Source of the DNA: an uncultured Verrucomicrobiae bacterium | GTDB taxonomy: Bacteria > Verrucomicrobiota > Verrucomicrobiia > Verrucomicrobiales > DEV007 | Length of the DNA stretch: 5,149 nucleotides | Direction: 5' to 3' | NCBI GenBank assembly: GCA_937898895.1 | Contig: CALDKL010000101.1 | Coordinates: 1 to 5,149 of the forward strand | Shown here: positions 1 through 5,149 of the stretch, piece by piece | Layout of the letters: the number at the start of each line of letters is the position of its first letter | How positions within the stretch are numbered: position 1 is the stretch's first letter | Notes under the pieces: generated by a model | What the model was told of the DNA's origin: nothing | Database searches by the model: none | The model's input: only the letters and a program-made list of their open reading frames with translations | Program-made: the position numbers and the translations under genes

Positions 1-164
1 AATACGACGACCTGGGAGGAACGGCGATCACCCTCACGGCAGTGCCTGAGCCCGGTACGCTTGGCTTGCTGGGGCTGGCGCTGGGTGGGTTCTTTGTCCG
101 CCGTCTTCGTCGCCGCCGTGCCGGAATGGTGCAGGTGGAGTCGGTGAAGGAAGACAAGGAGTGA
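1..164 (+). CDS. C-terminal end of a PEP-CTERM sorting-domain protein (5' end outside window)
   Basis: The frame begins at base 3 and gives 53 residues before TGA at 162-164. The end shows the full PEP-CTERM layout: VPEP (residues 14-17 of the fragment), a hydrophobic helix running from GTLGLLGLALGG to FFV, and a basic cluster RRLRRRR (33-39). In known systems this tripartite tail is recognised by a membrane exosortase (EpsH/XrtA type), which processes the protein after Sec export so that it reaches the cell surface or the exopolysaccharide matrix. The residues before it (YDDLGGTAITLTA) look like the last beta strand of an extracellular domain. The tail continues for 14 residues after the Arg cluster (AGMVQVESVKEDKE), longer than the usual few residues. 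The N-terminal domain is not visible, so the specific function is unknown. The exosortase itself is not in this window. Confidence 0.93.
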   Translation, partial: YDDLGGTAITLTAVPEPGTLGLLGLALGGFFVRRLRRRRAGMVQVESVKEDKE

Positions 165-184
165 ACTCGGGGGTACCGTGGAAT

Positions 185-219
185 CCGGAGGCTCTGAAAA
201 CGGCTTGCAGCGCCTCCGG
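185..219 (+). terminator. Stem-loop just after the PEP-CTERM stop; possible transcript-end hairpin
   Basis: CCGGAGGC (185-192) pairs perfectly with GCCTCCGG (212-219). After one mismatch, CTG (194-196) can also pair with CAG (208-210). The hairpin starts 20 bases after the stop codon, where a terminator or mRNA 3'-end structure is expected. No T-run follows, so it is not a canonical intrinsic terminator. It could act with Rho or protect the 3' end. The structure is visible in the sequence; the role is inferred. Confidence 0.4.
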
Positions 220-268
220 CGACCTGCGCCGAGGCTCTCAGGGCATGTCGGCTGGAAGGGCGGGGGGC

Positions 269-359
269 GCTTGGGAAAGCACCCCTCCCTGGAATCGCGA
301 AGTTTGCGTAGAGGAAACACGCGGCGGGGTTCCTTACTGGGAACGAGGCTTTCCCAAGC
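269..359. repeat. Copy A: perfect 12-bp inverted repeat
   Basis: GCTTGGGAAAGC (269-280) and GCTTTCCCAAGC (348-359) are exact reverse complements separated by 67 bases. They could close a long stem enclosing the inner hairpin at 304-324. Alternatively the right arm can fold on itself (344-363), so the two structures compete. Confidence 0.85.
304..324 (+). repeat. Copy A inner hairpin with two G·U pairs
   Basis: TTGCGT (304-309) pairs with ACGCGG (319-324) around a 9-nt loop, using two G·U pairs at the base of the stem. The equivalent hairpin in copy B replaces both U with C, which gives full Watson-Crick pairing, and shortens only the loop by one base. Confidence 0.55.
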
Positions 360-363
360 CTCG
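344..363. repeat. Copy A 20-nt perfect hairpin
   Basis: CGAGGCTT (344-351) pairs perfectly with AAGCCTCG (356-363) around the tetraloop TCCC, giving an 8-bp stem. This looks like a REP- or BIME-like palindrome. The identical 20 bases recur at 471-490. Confidence 0.85.
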
Positions 364-396
364 GGCGGAGCATGGGCGGCTGGAAGAGTGGGGGGC

Positions 397-486
397 GCTT
401 GGGAAAGCACCCCTCCCTGGAATCGCGAAGCCCGCGTAGAGGAACACGCGGCGGGGTTCCTCACTGGGAACGAGGCTTTCCCAAGC
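397..486. repeat. Copy B: perfect 12-bp inverted repeat
   Basis: GCTTGGGAAAGC (397-408) and GCTTTCCCAAGC (475-486) are the same arms as in copy A, with 66 bases between them. The left arm here could also pair with the right arm of copy A (348-359), only 37 bases upstream, so the array has several mutually exclusive folds. Confidence 0.85.
432..451 (+). repeat. Copy B inner hairpin, fully Watson-Crick
   Basis: CCGCGT (432-437) pairs with ACGCGG (446-451) around an 8-nt loop. Compared with copy A, the TTT to CCC change strengthens the stem and the single-base deletion falls in the loop, so the fold is kept. Confidence 0.55.
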
Positions 487-490
487 CTCG
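471..490. repeat. Copy B 20-nt perfect hairpin
   Basis: This is an exact duplicate of the hairpin at 344-363: an 8-bp stem CGAGGCTT/AAGCCTCG with a TCCC loop. No third copy follows the truncated unit C. Confidence 0.85.
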
Positions 491-837
491 GGCGGTGCCC
501 GGGTGGCCGGAATCGTGGTGGGCGCTTGGGAAAGCACCCCTCCCTGAAAGCACTGAAGGCGCACGAAATCTGCAACGTGCCTGCTCCCGTTGGCACCGAT
601 GCGAGGCACCGCCCGCCCGGGTCTCCAGGCTCGCCTTGTTCACGAAGCTTCCTGCGAAAGCCCTGGGTGGTCGCATGCTGATTCCCGGATTTTTTTCTTG
701 AACGGAATTTGATAATTTGGGATTGCATTCGTCGGCGAAATCCGCTTTACCTTGATGCAACCTCCCCGGAACCAATCCCTCCTTGCCAGATCCCGTTCAA
801 GTCCTCCTCACAAAATCCTTTTTTCCCGTGCCTGATT

Positions 838-852
838 CTCTTCTCGGAAGAG
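838..852 (+). other. Short perfect hairpin in the leader
   Basis: CTCTTC (838-843) pairs perfectly with GAAGAG (847-852) around a 3-nt loop TCG. It lies about 120 bases before the ATG. It is not followed by a T-run, so a terminator or attenuator role is unsupported. It may simply shape the 5' untranslated region. Confidence 0.35.
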
Positions 853-916
853 TCCGCAGGCGCGTGGTTTTCGATGATCGAACACCGCGTTTTTTCTTCT
901 GAATCGCCGTTCGCCA

Positions 917-948
917 TTCTTTTTCCTTCTCATCTCCTTCTCTCCTCT
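917..948 (+). promoter_or_regulatory. Polypyrimidine tract in the 5' leader, no Shine-Dalgarno
   Basis: 31 of 32 bases are C or T (the only purine is A932), and CCTCC follows at 956-960. The 20 bases before ATG 971 contain no GGAGG-like site. Pyrimidine-rich leaders can be bound by ribosomal protein S1, which may help initiation without a Shine-Dalgarno sequence. That role is inferred, not shown. Confidence 0.4.
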
Positions 949-970
949 GCAACGTCCTCCTCATCGAGTT

Positions 971-1108
971 ATGAAAACGTCTCCACGCGACTCTCAGCCG
1001 ATCCGCACGGGAAGTCCGGTGCTCACGAAGCTCCGCAGGCATGGCAAGGCACCTGTGACGACCCTTCTCCTCGCGTGCTTTTCGCTGTGGACGGTCCGGA
1101 GTGGAGCA
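971..1108 (+). other. Predicted signal peptide (residues 1-46)
   Basis: The charged segment KLRRHGK (20-26) is followed by a hydrophobic core at about 27-42 and a small-residue cleavage site SGA before TDGFWD. The first 18 residues are a polar extension, so a shorter product starting at residue 17 would have a more standard signal length of about 30. Cys36 in LLLAC loosely resembles a lipobox, but the hydrophobic stretch continues past it, so Sec signal peptidase I is more likely. Confidence 0.75.
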
Positions 1109-4100
1109 ACAGATGGGTTTTGGGACCTCAATGCGGACGGGAATTGGACGGGAACTCCGGCGAACTGGGTTGGCGGCATCATTCCCAACGGAGCGGGGGA
1201 TGTCGCTTCGTTCCGAAAGGATCTCACGGCGAACCGGGTCATCACGCTCAACGCTCCGATCACCGTGGGAGGCATTCACCTCGGGGATCTTCTCGGCGGC
1301 AACTTGTTCACCTTTGCCGGGAGTGTGTTGACCTTCGACAACGGTGCCTCGGAAGCGTTCTTTTCGAAATACGGTAGTGCCACGGACGTATGGCAGGCTC
1401 CTCTTGCGCTCTCTGACGATCTCAACTGGAATCTCTTTGCAGGAACCCTCGACGTGAATGGTGCTTCGAACGCCCAGGTTTCCTACACCGGAGGTGGCGA
1501 CACGATCAAGAACGGAGCGGGCACTCTGCGGCTCAACATCACGCCGGGTTACGCCGGAGATTGGGAGGTGAATCTCGGCACAATCAACCTCGGAGGCGTC
1601 AATTCGGCTAACTCCCAGGCCCTCGGCACCGGGACTGGCGGGATTGTTCTCAACGGCAGCGGAAGGGCTGATCTGGCCGTGTTCAGTCTGAATAACAACG
1701 GTACCGGGTCTGACTCGCTCGTAACTTATTCCGGCAACAATGATGTCTTTGTCCAGGGGGGCGGGCGGCTGCATGCGGATCGGAATTTTATCAGCGGGGC
1801 AAACGACCGGGTCACGCATGTCCTCGATCAACTGACCATTCGGGGAGGCGTCCTTCAGGTGACGAGCGGAAGCGGGCACAATCTCCGCATTGATGGCACG
1901 ACGACGCTGCAAGGAGAACAGAATGTTTTTGACATCGGCAGCAACACGACCGCTACCCGGGCCAATCTGGAACTGATCGGCGCGGTGGTGGACGGTGGGG
2001 CGGGCCGCAACCTGATCAAGGAAGGCGCGGGGCGGCTTCATCTGCAGAACGGGGCGAATTCTTACGGTGGCGCCACGGCGGTGAGGAACGGAGTCCTCAG
2101 CCTTGGACCCGGCGCCAAGGTGGGTACGGGTGGAGTGGTGGTGAATGGTGGGGTGCTCTCGGTCCCGGATGTGGCAACGCTGAATGCGGTCTCTGCGACA
2201 GTTGGGGGATTGCAGATGGTCGGCCAACTGGGCACTTCGCGATTTGCGCTCCCAATGGTCGGTTATTATGGACTCGATACGATCGACGGGACCAATCCGC
2301 TGAATTTCCAGGTTCCGGTGGCAGGGGCCGTCCTTGGGATCGATGGAATGTCGGGAACCACGAGTGAATCTTCCGCCACCATTGACATGAATTTTGTTGG
2401 CGGCGGGAGCGAACGGGTCTGGTTTGGCAACGTCACCGGAGGAGATCGATTCTTTCGCGGCACCTTGTTCAATTCGGCAAATTCGGGCACGGGAGATCTC
2501 CGTATTACCTCCGGCGGAAATACGCTGGTGTTTGATACGACGGACAATTCCTTGGGTGGTGCGGGAGCCATGAATCGCCTCGTCTTCGGGGTCGATCACC
2601 AGAATGCCATCGGATTCACTGGCAACAACCTCCTCCAGGCCGCCACCGGAACCATTTCGGTAAGGGTCAACAACAGCACTTCGCTCGGAGCGGTGCTGGT
2701 CAACCGCGGAGTGACGGTGAACATCAACGGGACGATTACTTCTCCGCTCGGTTCCGATGTGGTGACCTCTCTGGGAGGGGCGCTCACTACGGACGCTTCC
2801 TCTCTGGCCCAGTTCGGCAACACCGACTTCCGCCTCTTCGGGGGAGGTTCCCTGACCCTGGACAATTCAGGCGTGACCACTGCGAATGCCAATCGGCGTC
2901 TGCAACTCTCGAGCGACATCGATCTCACCTCCTCGACCCTCCGACTCATCGGCGACGGGGGGGCAGCCACGGTGTCCTCGCAGACGCTCAATTCGCTCGA
3001 TTATTCTGGCGGTGCCACCGTCAGCATCGATACGGACGGCACGGCTGCCGGGCGTCTGACGACGCTGAATACGGGGTCGCTGAACCGGGTCGGGCAGGGC
3101 ACCCTCATTCTGCGGAACATCGCCAACACGGCCACCACCTTCGGGACGGCAGCGGGAACGCAGAAACTCATCGTGACTTTGGCCCCCGCCGTCACCAATG
3201 ACATGATCGGGGCCAACGTCATCCTGTGGGGCGGTGCCAATGCCAACGACTCGGCTCAGCCAATGTTCACCACCTACGATGCCACCCACGGCATTCAGGC
3301 GGCAACCTTCGATGTGACGAGCAATGATGTGCCCACCCTGAATGCGGCGACGGCGGGTCAGATTGTGGATATCACCGCCAACTCGGCGAGCGGCAACCTT
3401 TCGGGTCTCAATCTGACGGCGCAGGCCGTTCGCATTCTGGTGGGTGGTGCCGCCACCCGTAGTGTCGCGGGCACAGTCAACATCGGCACGACGGCTGCCG
3501 CGGGGCAGGGGGCAGGACTCTCTCTGGTTCAGACTCGGAACGAAGGTGTCACCCACGGGCTGACTGTGAATTTTGGCTCCCAGGAGGGCTTGCTCTACGT
3601 TGCCTCGACGGGCGGCAGCTCAGCCGTCATCACCCTGAGCGGAGCGATCTCGGGATCCAATGGGCTTACCCGCTTTGGCGACGGCATTCTCTCGCTGACA
3701 GGGACAAACACGTTCACCGGGCCGCTCACGATCAACTCGGGCGAGACTCGCCTTAACCGCAATGCGGCGGGAAATATCGCGGCCGCTCCCGCATCCATCC
3801 ATCCCGCCGCACCTGCGGAAATCAATCTCTGGGGAGGTGCCTTGCATTTGAATGAAAGCAATCAGAGGCTCAACGCCAATCTCAACTTTTTCAACGATTC
3901 CCGGTTTGGTGACGTGAATGTCAGCGGTTCCGCCGTGAACAACATCACCATCCAGCCTCGAGTCGGGAGCAATGCGCCCGTGGTGGCCTGGTTCCAGGAC
4001 CAGTTGGGAGGTAACATTTCCACGGCCTACGGGAGCCTGATTCTGAATGGCCCGGCACAGCTCGCCGTCGGTAACCCGATGCAGATCAATGCGGGCATCA

Positions 4101-5149
4101 GCGGCACGGGACGGCTCGACCGATTCATGAATGACCGACTCTATGTCGGGGGGGATTCCAGTGGCTACAGCCAGCCGGTCACTGCCTACGCGGGATCGCT
4201 GCAAAGCCTGAATCCGCTGAGCACGGCAAAGCCGTTCGGTACGGGGCCGATCACTCTCAATCCCGGTTCGATGATGCGGCTCGCGGCAGCGTCGAATGTG
4301 AATGCGGGACAGGTCGCGATCCGTTCGGACCTCGGGGGCATTTCCGGAATCGGGTTGAGCTACAACAGCGACCCGGTTTCCGCGCTGGCGGGTCTGGGAC
4401 TCACCGTTTCGTCGAATGCACCCTGGAAGGGGTTCTTTGGCGTGGGTTCCTATGCGGCGAGTTACTCCTTTGATCAGAGTGCTTCCGGATTGTGGGGCGG
4501 CAATACCTATCTGGGTTCCGTTCACGGAGATGTCGGTGTCTTCACCGGCTCACTCACGCCCACGGCATCGAATCAGTTTCTTCTCGGCACCGGCCAGGGA
4601 GCACTCCGAATCGCCCGCGACCTCTCCGGAGCGAATGCTGCCGTTATTGGGGTGTCCATGACGGGCGATCAGCGAGCGGACCAGGTCGTGAACAATTCGG
4701 GCGGAGTCGTCCAGTACGATGTGCCCATGACATACACGGGCAATACGATTCTCAACTCCGCCATCCTCCGCATTCACAATCCGGACGCGCTCAACGGCAC
4801 CGGCGATCTGATCGCGAACGGGGGCCAGTTGCGCGGGACGCCGGACGTGGGGCAGGCCCGATTCAATGCTCCGATCAACCTCACCAACGACATCCGGATG
4901 ATGGGCGACTTTTCCATTCAGATGGAGAACGTACCCTCGGACCTCGTACTGGATGGGGATCTTTCGCTTTCGGCGGCTAGCGGAGGCATCGCTCTCGTGC
5001 GGACCCTCACCATCGGAGTTGACGGCAACAACGTCGGCAACGTCGTGCTCAACGGCGGCATCATCGATGGCGCGGGAAGCGCCGGGAACCATTTCGTGAA
5101 AGCGGGTTACGGCACTCTTTTCCTTGGCGGCAACAATACCCTCACCGGC
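971..5149 (+). CDS. Giant secreted PATR-type beta-helix (autotransporter-passenger-like) protein, 3' end outside window
   Basis: One open frame of 1393 codons with no stop runs off the right edge. Residues 1-46 form a long signal peptide: KLRRHGK, then the hydrophobic APVTTLLLACFSLW, with likely cleavage after SGA46. The mature start (FWD at 50, then GNW and ANW, then VITLNAPITVGG) is the opening typical of verrucomicrobial PATR and PEP-CTERM-associated proteins. Autotransporter-associated beta-strand repeats (TIGR02601/PF12951 style, GxGTLxLxGxNTYTGxTxVxxGxL) are visible at about 177-208, 347-378, 704-735, 893-928 (clearest), 1043-1098 and 1238-1275. Another at 1373-1393 is cut. The rest is Gly/Asn/Thr-rich beta-strand sequence with no Cys after residue 36 and few Lys, as in secreted beta-solenoids. 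It probably sits at or outside the outer membrane. Whether it ends in an autotransporter barrel, a PEP-CTERM tail or another anchor cannot be seen. ATG 971 is the first start after the in-frame TGA at 875; GTG 1019 is an alternative. No enzymatic motif was recognised, and ligand and role are unknown. Confidence 0.92.
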   Translation, partial: MKTSPRDSQPIRTGSPVLTKLRRHGKAPVTTLLLACFSLWTVRSGATDGFWDLNADGNWTGTPANWVGGIIPNGAGDVASFRKDLTANRVITLNAPITVGGIHLGDLLGGNLFTFAGSVLTFDNGASEAFFSKYGSATDVWQAPLALSDDLNWNLFAGTLDVNGASNAQVSYTGGGDTIKNGAGTLRLNITPGYAGDWEVNLGTINLGGVNSANSQALGTGTGGIVLNGSGRADLAVFSLNNNGTGSDSLVTYSGNNDVFVQGGGRLHADRNFISGANDRVTHVLDQLTIRGGVLQVTSGSGHNLRIDGTTTLQGEQNVFDIGSNTTATRANLELIGAVVDGGAGRNLIKEGAGRLHLQNGANSYGGATAVRNGVLSLGPGAKVGTGGVVVNGGVLSVPDVATLNAVSATVGGLQMVGQLGTSRFALPMVGYYGLDTIDGTNPLNFQVPVAGAVLGIDGMSGTTSESSATIDMNFVGGGSERVWFGNVTGGDRFFRGTLFNSANSGTGDLRITSGGNTLVFDTTDNSLGGAGAMNRLVFGVDHQNAIGFTGNNLLQAATGTISVRVNNSTSLGAVLVNRGVTVNINGTITSPLGSDVVTSLGGALTTDASSLAQFGNTDFRLFGGGSLTLDNSGVTTANANRRLQLSSDIDLTSSTLRLIGDGGAATVSSQTLNSLDYSGGATVSIDTDGTAAGRLTTLNTGSLNRVGQGTLILRNIANTATTFGTAAGTQKLIVTLAPAVTNDMIGANVILWGGANANDSAQPMFTTYDATHGIQAATFDVTSNDVPTLNAATAGQIVDITANSASGNLSGLNLTAQAVRILVGGAATRSVAGTVNIGTTAAAGQGAGLSLVQTRNEGVTHGLTVNFGSQEGLLYVASTGGSSAVITLSGAISGSNGLTRFGDGILSLTGTNTFTGPLTINSGETRLNRNAAGNIAAAPASIHPAAPAEINLWGGALHLNESNQRLNANLNFFNDSRFGDVNVSGSAVNNITIQPRVGSNAPVVAWFQDQLGGNISTAYGSLILNGPAQLAVGNPMQINAGISGTGRLDRFMNDRLYVGGDSSGYSQPVTAYAGSLQSLNPLSTAKPFGTGPITLNPGSMMRLAAASNVNAGQVAIRSDLGGISGIGLSYNSDPVSALAGLGLTVSSNAPWKGFFGVGSYAASYSFDQSASGLWGGNTYLGSVHGDVGVFTGSLTPTASNQFLLGTGQGALRIARDLSGANAAVIGVSMTGDQRADQVVNNSGGVVQYDVPMTYTGNTILNSAILRIHNPDALNGTGDLIANGGQLRGTPDVGQARFNAPINLTNDIRMMGDFSIQMENVPSDLVLDGDLSLSAASGGIALVRTLTIGVDGNNVGNVVLNGGIIDGAGSAGNHFVKAGYGTLFLGGNNTLTG
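1009..1014 (+). promoter_or_regulatory. Possible ribosome binding site for alternative start GTG 1019
   Basis: GGGAAG lies 4 bases before an in-frame GTG at 1019-1021. This start would remove 16 polar residues and leave a compact Sec signal peptide. ATG 971 has no such site. The two starts cannot be separated from sequence alone. Confidence 0.35.
2009..2104 (+). repeat. PATR unit in the protein (residues 347-378)
   Basis: The encoded segment NLIKEGAGRLHLQNG, then ANSYGGATAVRNGVLSL, matches the PATR pattern of a KxGxGxLxL strand, an N-S/T-Y-x-G turn, and a TxVxxGxLxL strand. One such unit is thought to form a turn of a right-handed beta-helix. Only the protein is repeated: the DNA is not a close copy of the other units. 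Confidence 0.75.
3647..3754 (+). repeat. PATR unit in the protein (residues 893-928), the clearest copy
   Basis: The encoded ISGSNGLTRFGDGILSL, then TGTNTFTGPLTINSGETRL, fits the autotransporter-associated beta-strand repeat almost ideally, including the leading ISGxxGLT and the NTFTG turn. It is the main support for the family call of the whole protein. Confidence 0.85.
4097..4264 (+). repeat. Degenerate PATR unit (residues 1043-1098)
   Basis: ISGTGRLDRFMNDRLYVGG, then SSGYSQPVTAYAGSLQSL and FGTGPITLNPGS, keeps the ISGxGxL opening, the turn, the GxL strand and the closing GTGxITL strand. The usual GTLTLSG core is altered to DRLYVGG. It is recognisable but diverged. Confidence 0.6.

Larger units (their letters stand above)
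243..547. repeat. Tandem array of a ~127-bp structured repeat, 2 full copies + 1 truncated
   Basis: Copy A (about 243-369), copy B (about 370-496) and the truncated copy C (about 497-547) are in direct orientation. The shared core GCGCTTGGGAAAGC recurs at 267, 395 and 522, giving a period of 128 and then 127. A and B differ over about 115 bases by only a few substitutions and one single-base deletion. C matches through CACCCCTCCCTG and then diverges. Each full unit carries GCTTGGGAAAGC on its left and the exact reverse complement GCTTTCCCAAGC on its right. Short open frames cross the array in several phases and differ between frames only because the same repeat is read differently, so I treat the array as non-coding. 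The TGGGAACGAG core resembles repeats I remember as dispersed in several bacterial phyla. That resemblance is from memory and unchecked. Confidence 0.9.
548..970. other. Gene-free upstream region and leader of the PATR gene
   Basis: I find no credible gene here. The part at 548-690 is GC-rich and follows the truncated repeat. Its GGCACCGCCCG (605-615) is the reverse complement of CGGGCGGTGCC at the end of repeat copy B (489-499). Around 690-760 the base composition turns AT-richer (a T-run at 690-696, then TTGATAATTTGGG at 709-721), where a promoter would be plausible. GATAAT at 711-716 resembles a -10 box but has no good -35 at normal spacing. From about 800 to 960 the + strand becomes pyrimidine-rich. 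An in-frame TGA at 875-877 limits how far upstream the following gene can start. Confidence 0.6.

Noticed and set aside
258..275. G-quadruplex in the G-rich run before the GCTTGGGAAAGC arm
   Set aside because: Copy A could just form one, but copy B loses the first G-tract and copy C is interrupted, so it is not a conserved feature.
243..547. CRISPR array
   Set aside because: The repeat unit is about 127 bp and almost wholly conserved, with no short repeats alternating with unique spacers.
685..697. T-run after CCCGG as an intrinsic terminator
   Set aside because: No stable GC-rich stem directly precedes the T-run; only very short pairings such as GGG/CCC are possible.
161..701. Several overlapping frames through the repeat array giving WERGFPKP- or GRLGKHPSLE-like peptides
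   Set aside because: These are translations of the same non-coding repeat in different phases. Copies A and B differ by a frame-shifting deletion, so no single protein repeat is maintained.
709..751. Sigma-70-like promoter elements (TTGATA, GATAAT, TTGCAT)
   Set aside because: Individual hexamers look good, but no pair has a matching partner at 16-18 bases, so I do not call a promoter.
1073..1081. Lipobox-like LLLAC with Cys36
   Set aside because: The hydrophobic core continues after the Cys (FSLWTV) and a good signal peptidase I site follows at SGA46. The residue at -2 is Leu, which is uncommon for a lipoprotein.
709..1377. 222-codon plus-strand frame overlapping the start of the PATR gene
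   Set aside because: It runs out of frame through the signal peptide and first domain of a well supported gene. Its product is low-complexity Ser/Pro, then Arg/His-rich, with no ribosome binding site.
797..2599. 600-codon open frame on the minus strand, Arg/Pro/Ile-rich
   Set aside because: It lies in exact codon register opposite the PATR gene and is open only because the sense gene lacks TTA/CTA/TCA. Its product has no domain, no signal and shadow-like composition.
2867..3556. 229-codon minus-strand frame
   Set aside because: Same antisense register; it stops precisely at the sense TCA at 2867. It is a codon-bias shadow.
3620..4525. 301-codon minus-strand frame
   Set aside because: Same antisense register; it ends at the sense TCA at 3620 and has no recognisable family.
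4550..5092. 180-codon minus-strand frame
   Set aside because: Same antisense register; it ends at the sense TCA at 4550. It is a shadow of the PATR frame.

Overview
The window is GC-rich and carries two surface or exported protein genes on the + strand. They are separated by an unusually long (about 800 bp) non-coding gap. The combination of a PEP-CTERM tail, a very large cysteine-free protein with autotransporter-associated beta-strand repeats (PATR), and dispersed-looking hairpin repeats best fits a member of the Verrucomicrobiota. This assignment is inference from gene style, not from a marker gene.

Layout. Bases 1-164 are the last 53 codons of a PEP-CTERM protein: a VPEP motif, one hydrophobic helix, an Arg-rich cluster and an extra 14-residue tail. 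A hairpin with an 8-bp perfect stem (185-219) lies about 20 bases after its stop, with no T-run. Bases 243-547 hold a tandem array of a unit of about 127 bp: two full copies and one truncated copy. Each full copy has a perfect 20-nt hairpin, a 12-bp inverted-repeat pair and a second hairpin. In that second hairpin, the differences between copies change G·U pairs to G-C pairs and so keep the stem, which points to selection on RNA structure. Bases 548-970 have no gene. They end in a strongly pyrimidine-rich leader with no Shine-Dalgarno sequence before the next ATG.

Bases 971-5149 are one uninterrupted reading frame of 1393 codons that runs off the right edge. It has a signal peptide, an N-terminal FWD/GNW/ANW-type opening, and at least five PATR-like units plus one cut by the window end. 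It contains no cysteine after the signal peptide, so it is a giant secreted or surface beta-helix protein. Long minus-strand frames opposite it are explained by its codon use: it avoids TTA and CTA, and its three TCA codons are exactly where the antisense frames stop.

The two genes may both belong to the cell-surface or extracellular-matrix repertoire: one sorted by an exosortase-type system, one a PATR beta-helix. Nothing here shows that they are co-transcribed. I see no tRNA, rRNA, CRISPR array, transposase or defence system. The most unusual element is the structured tandem repeat array in the gap.
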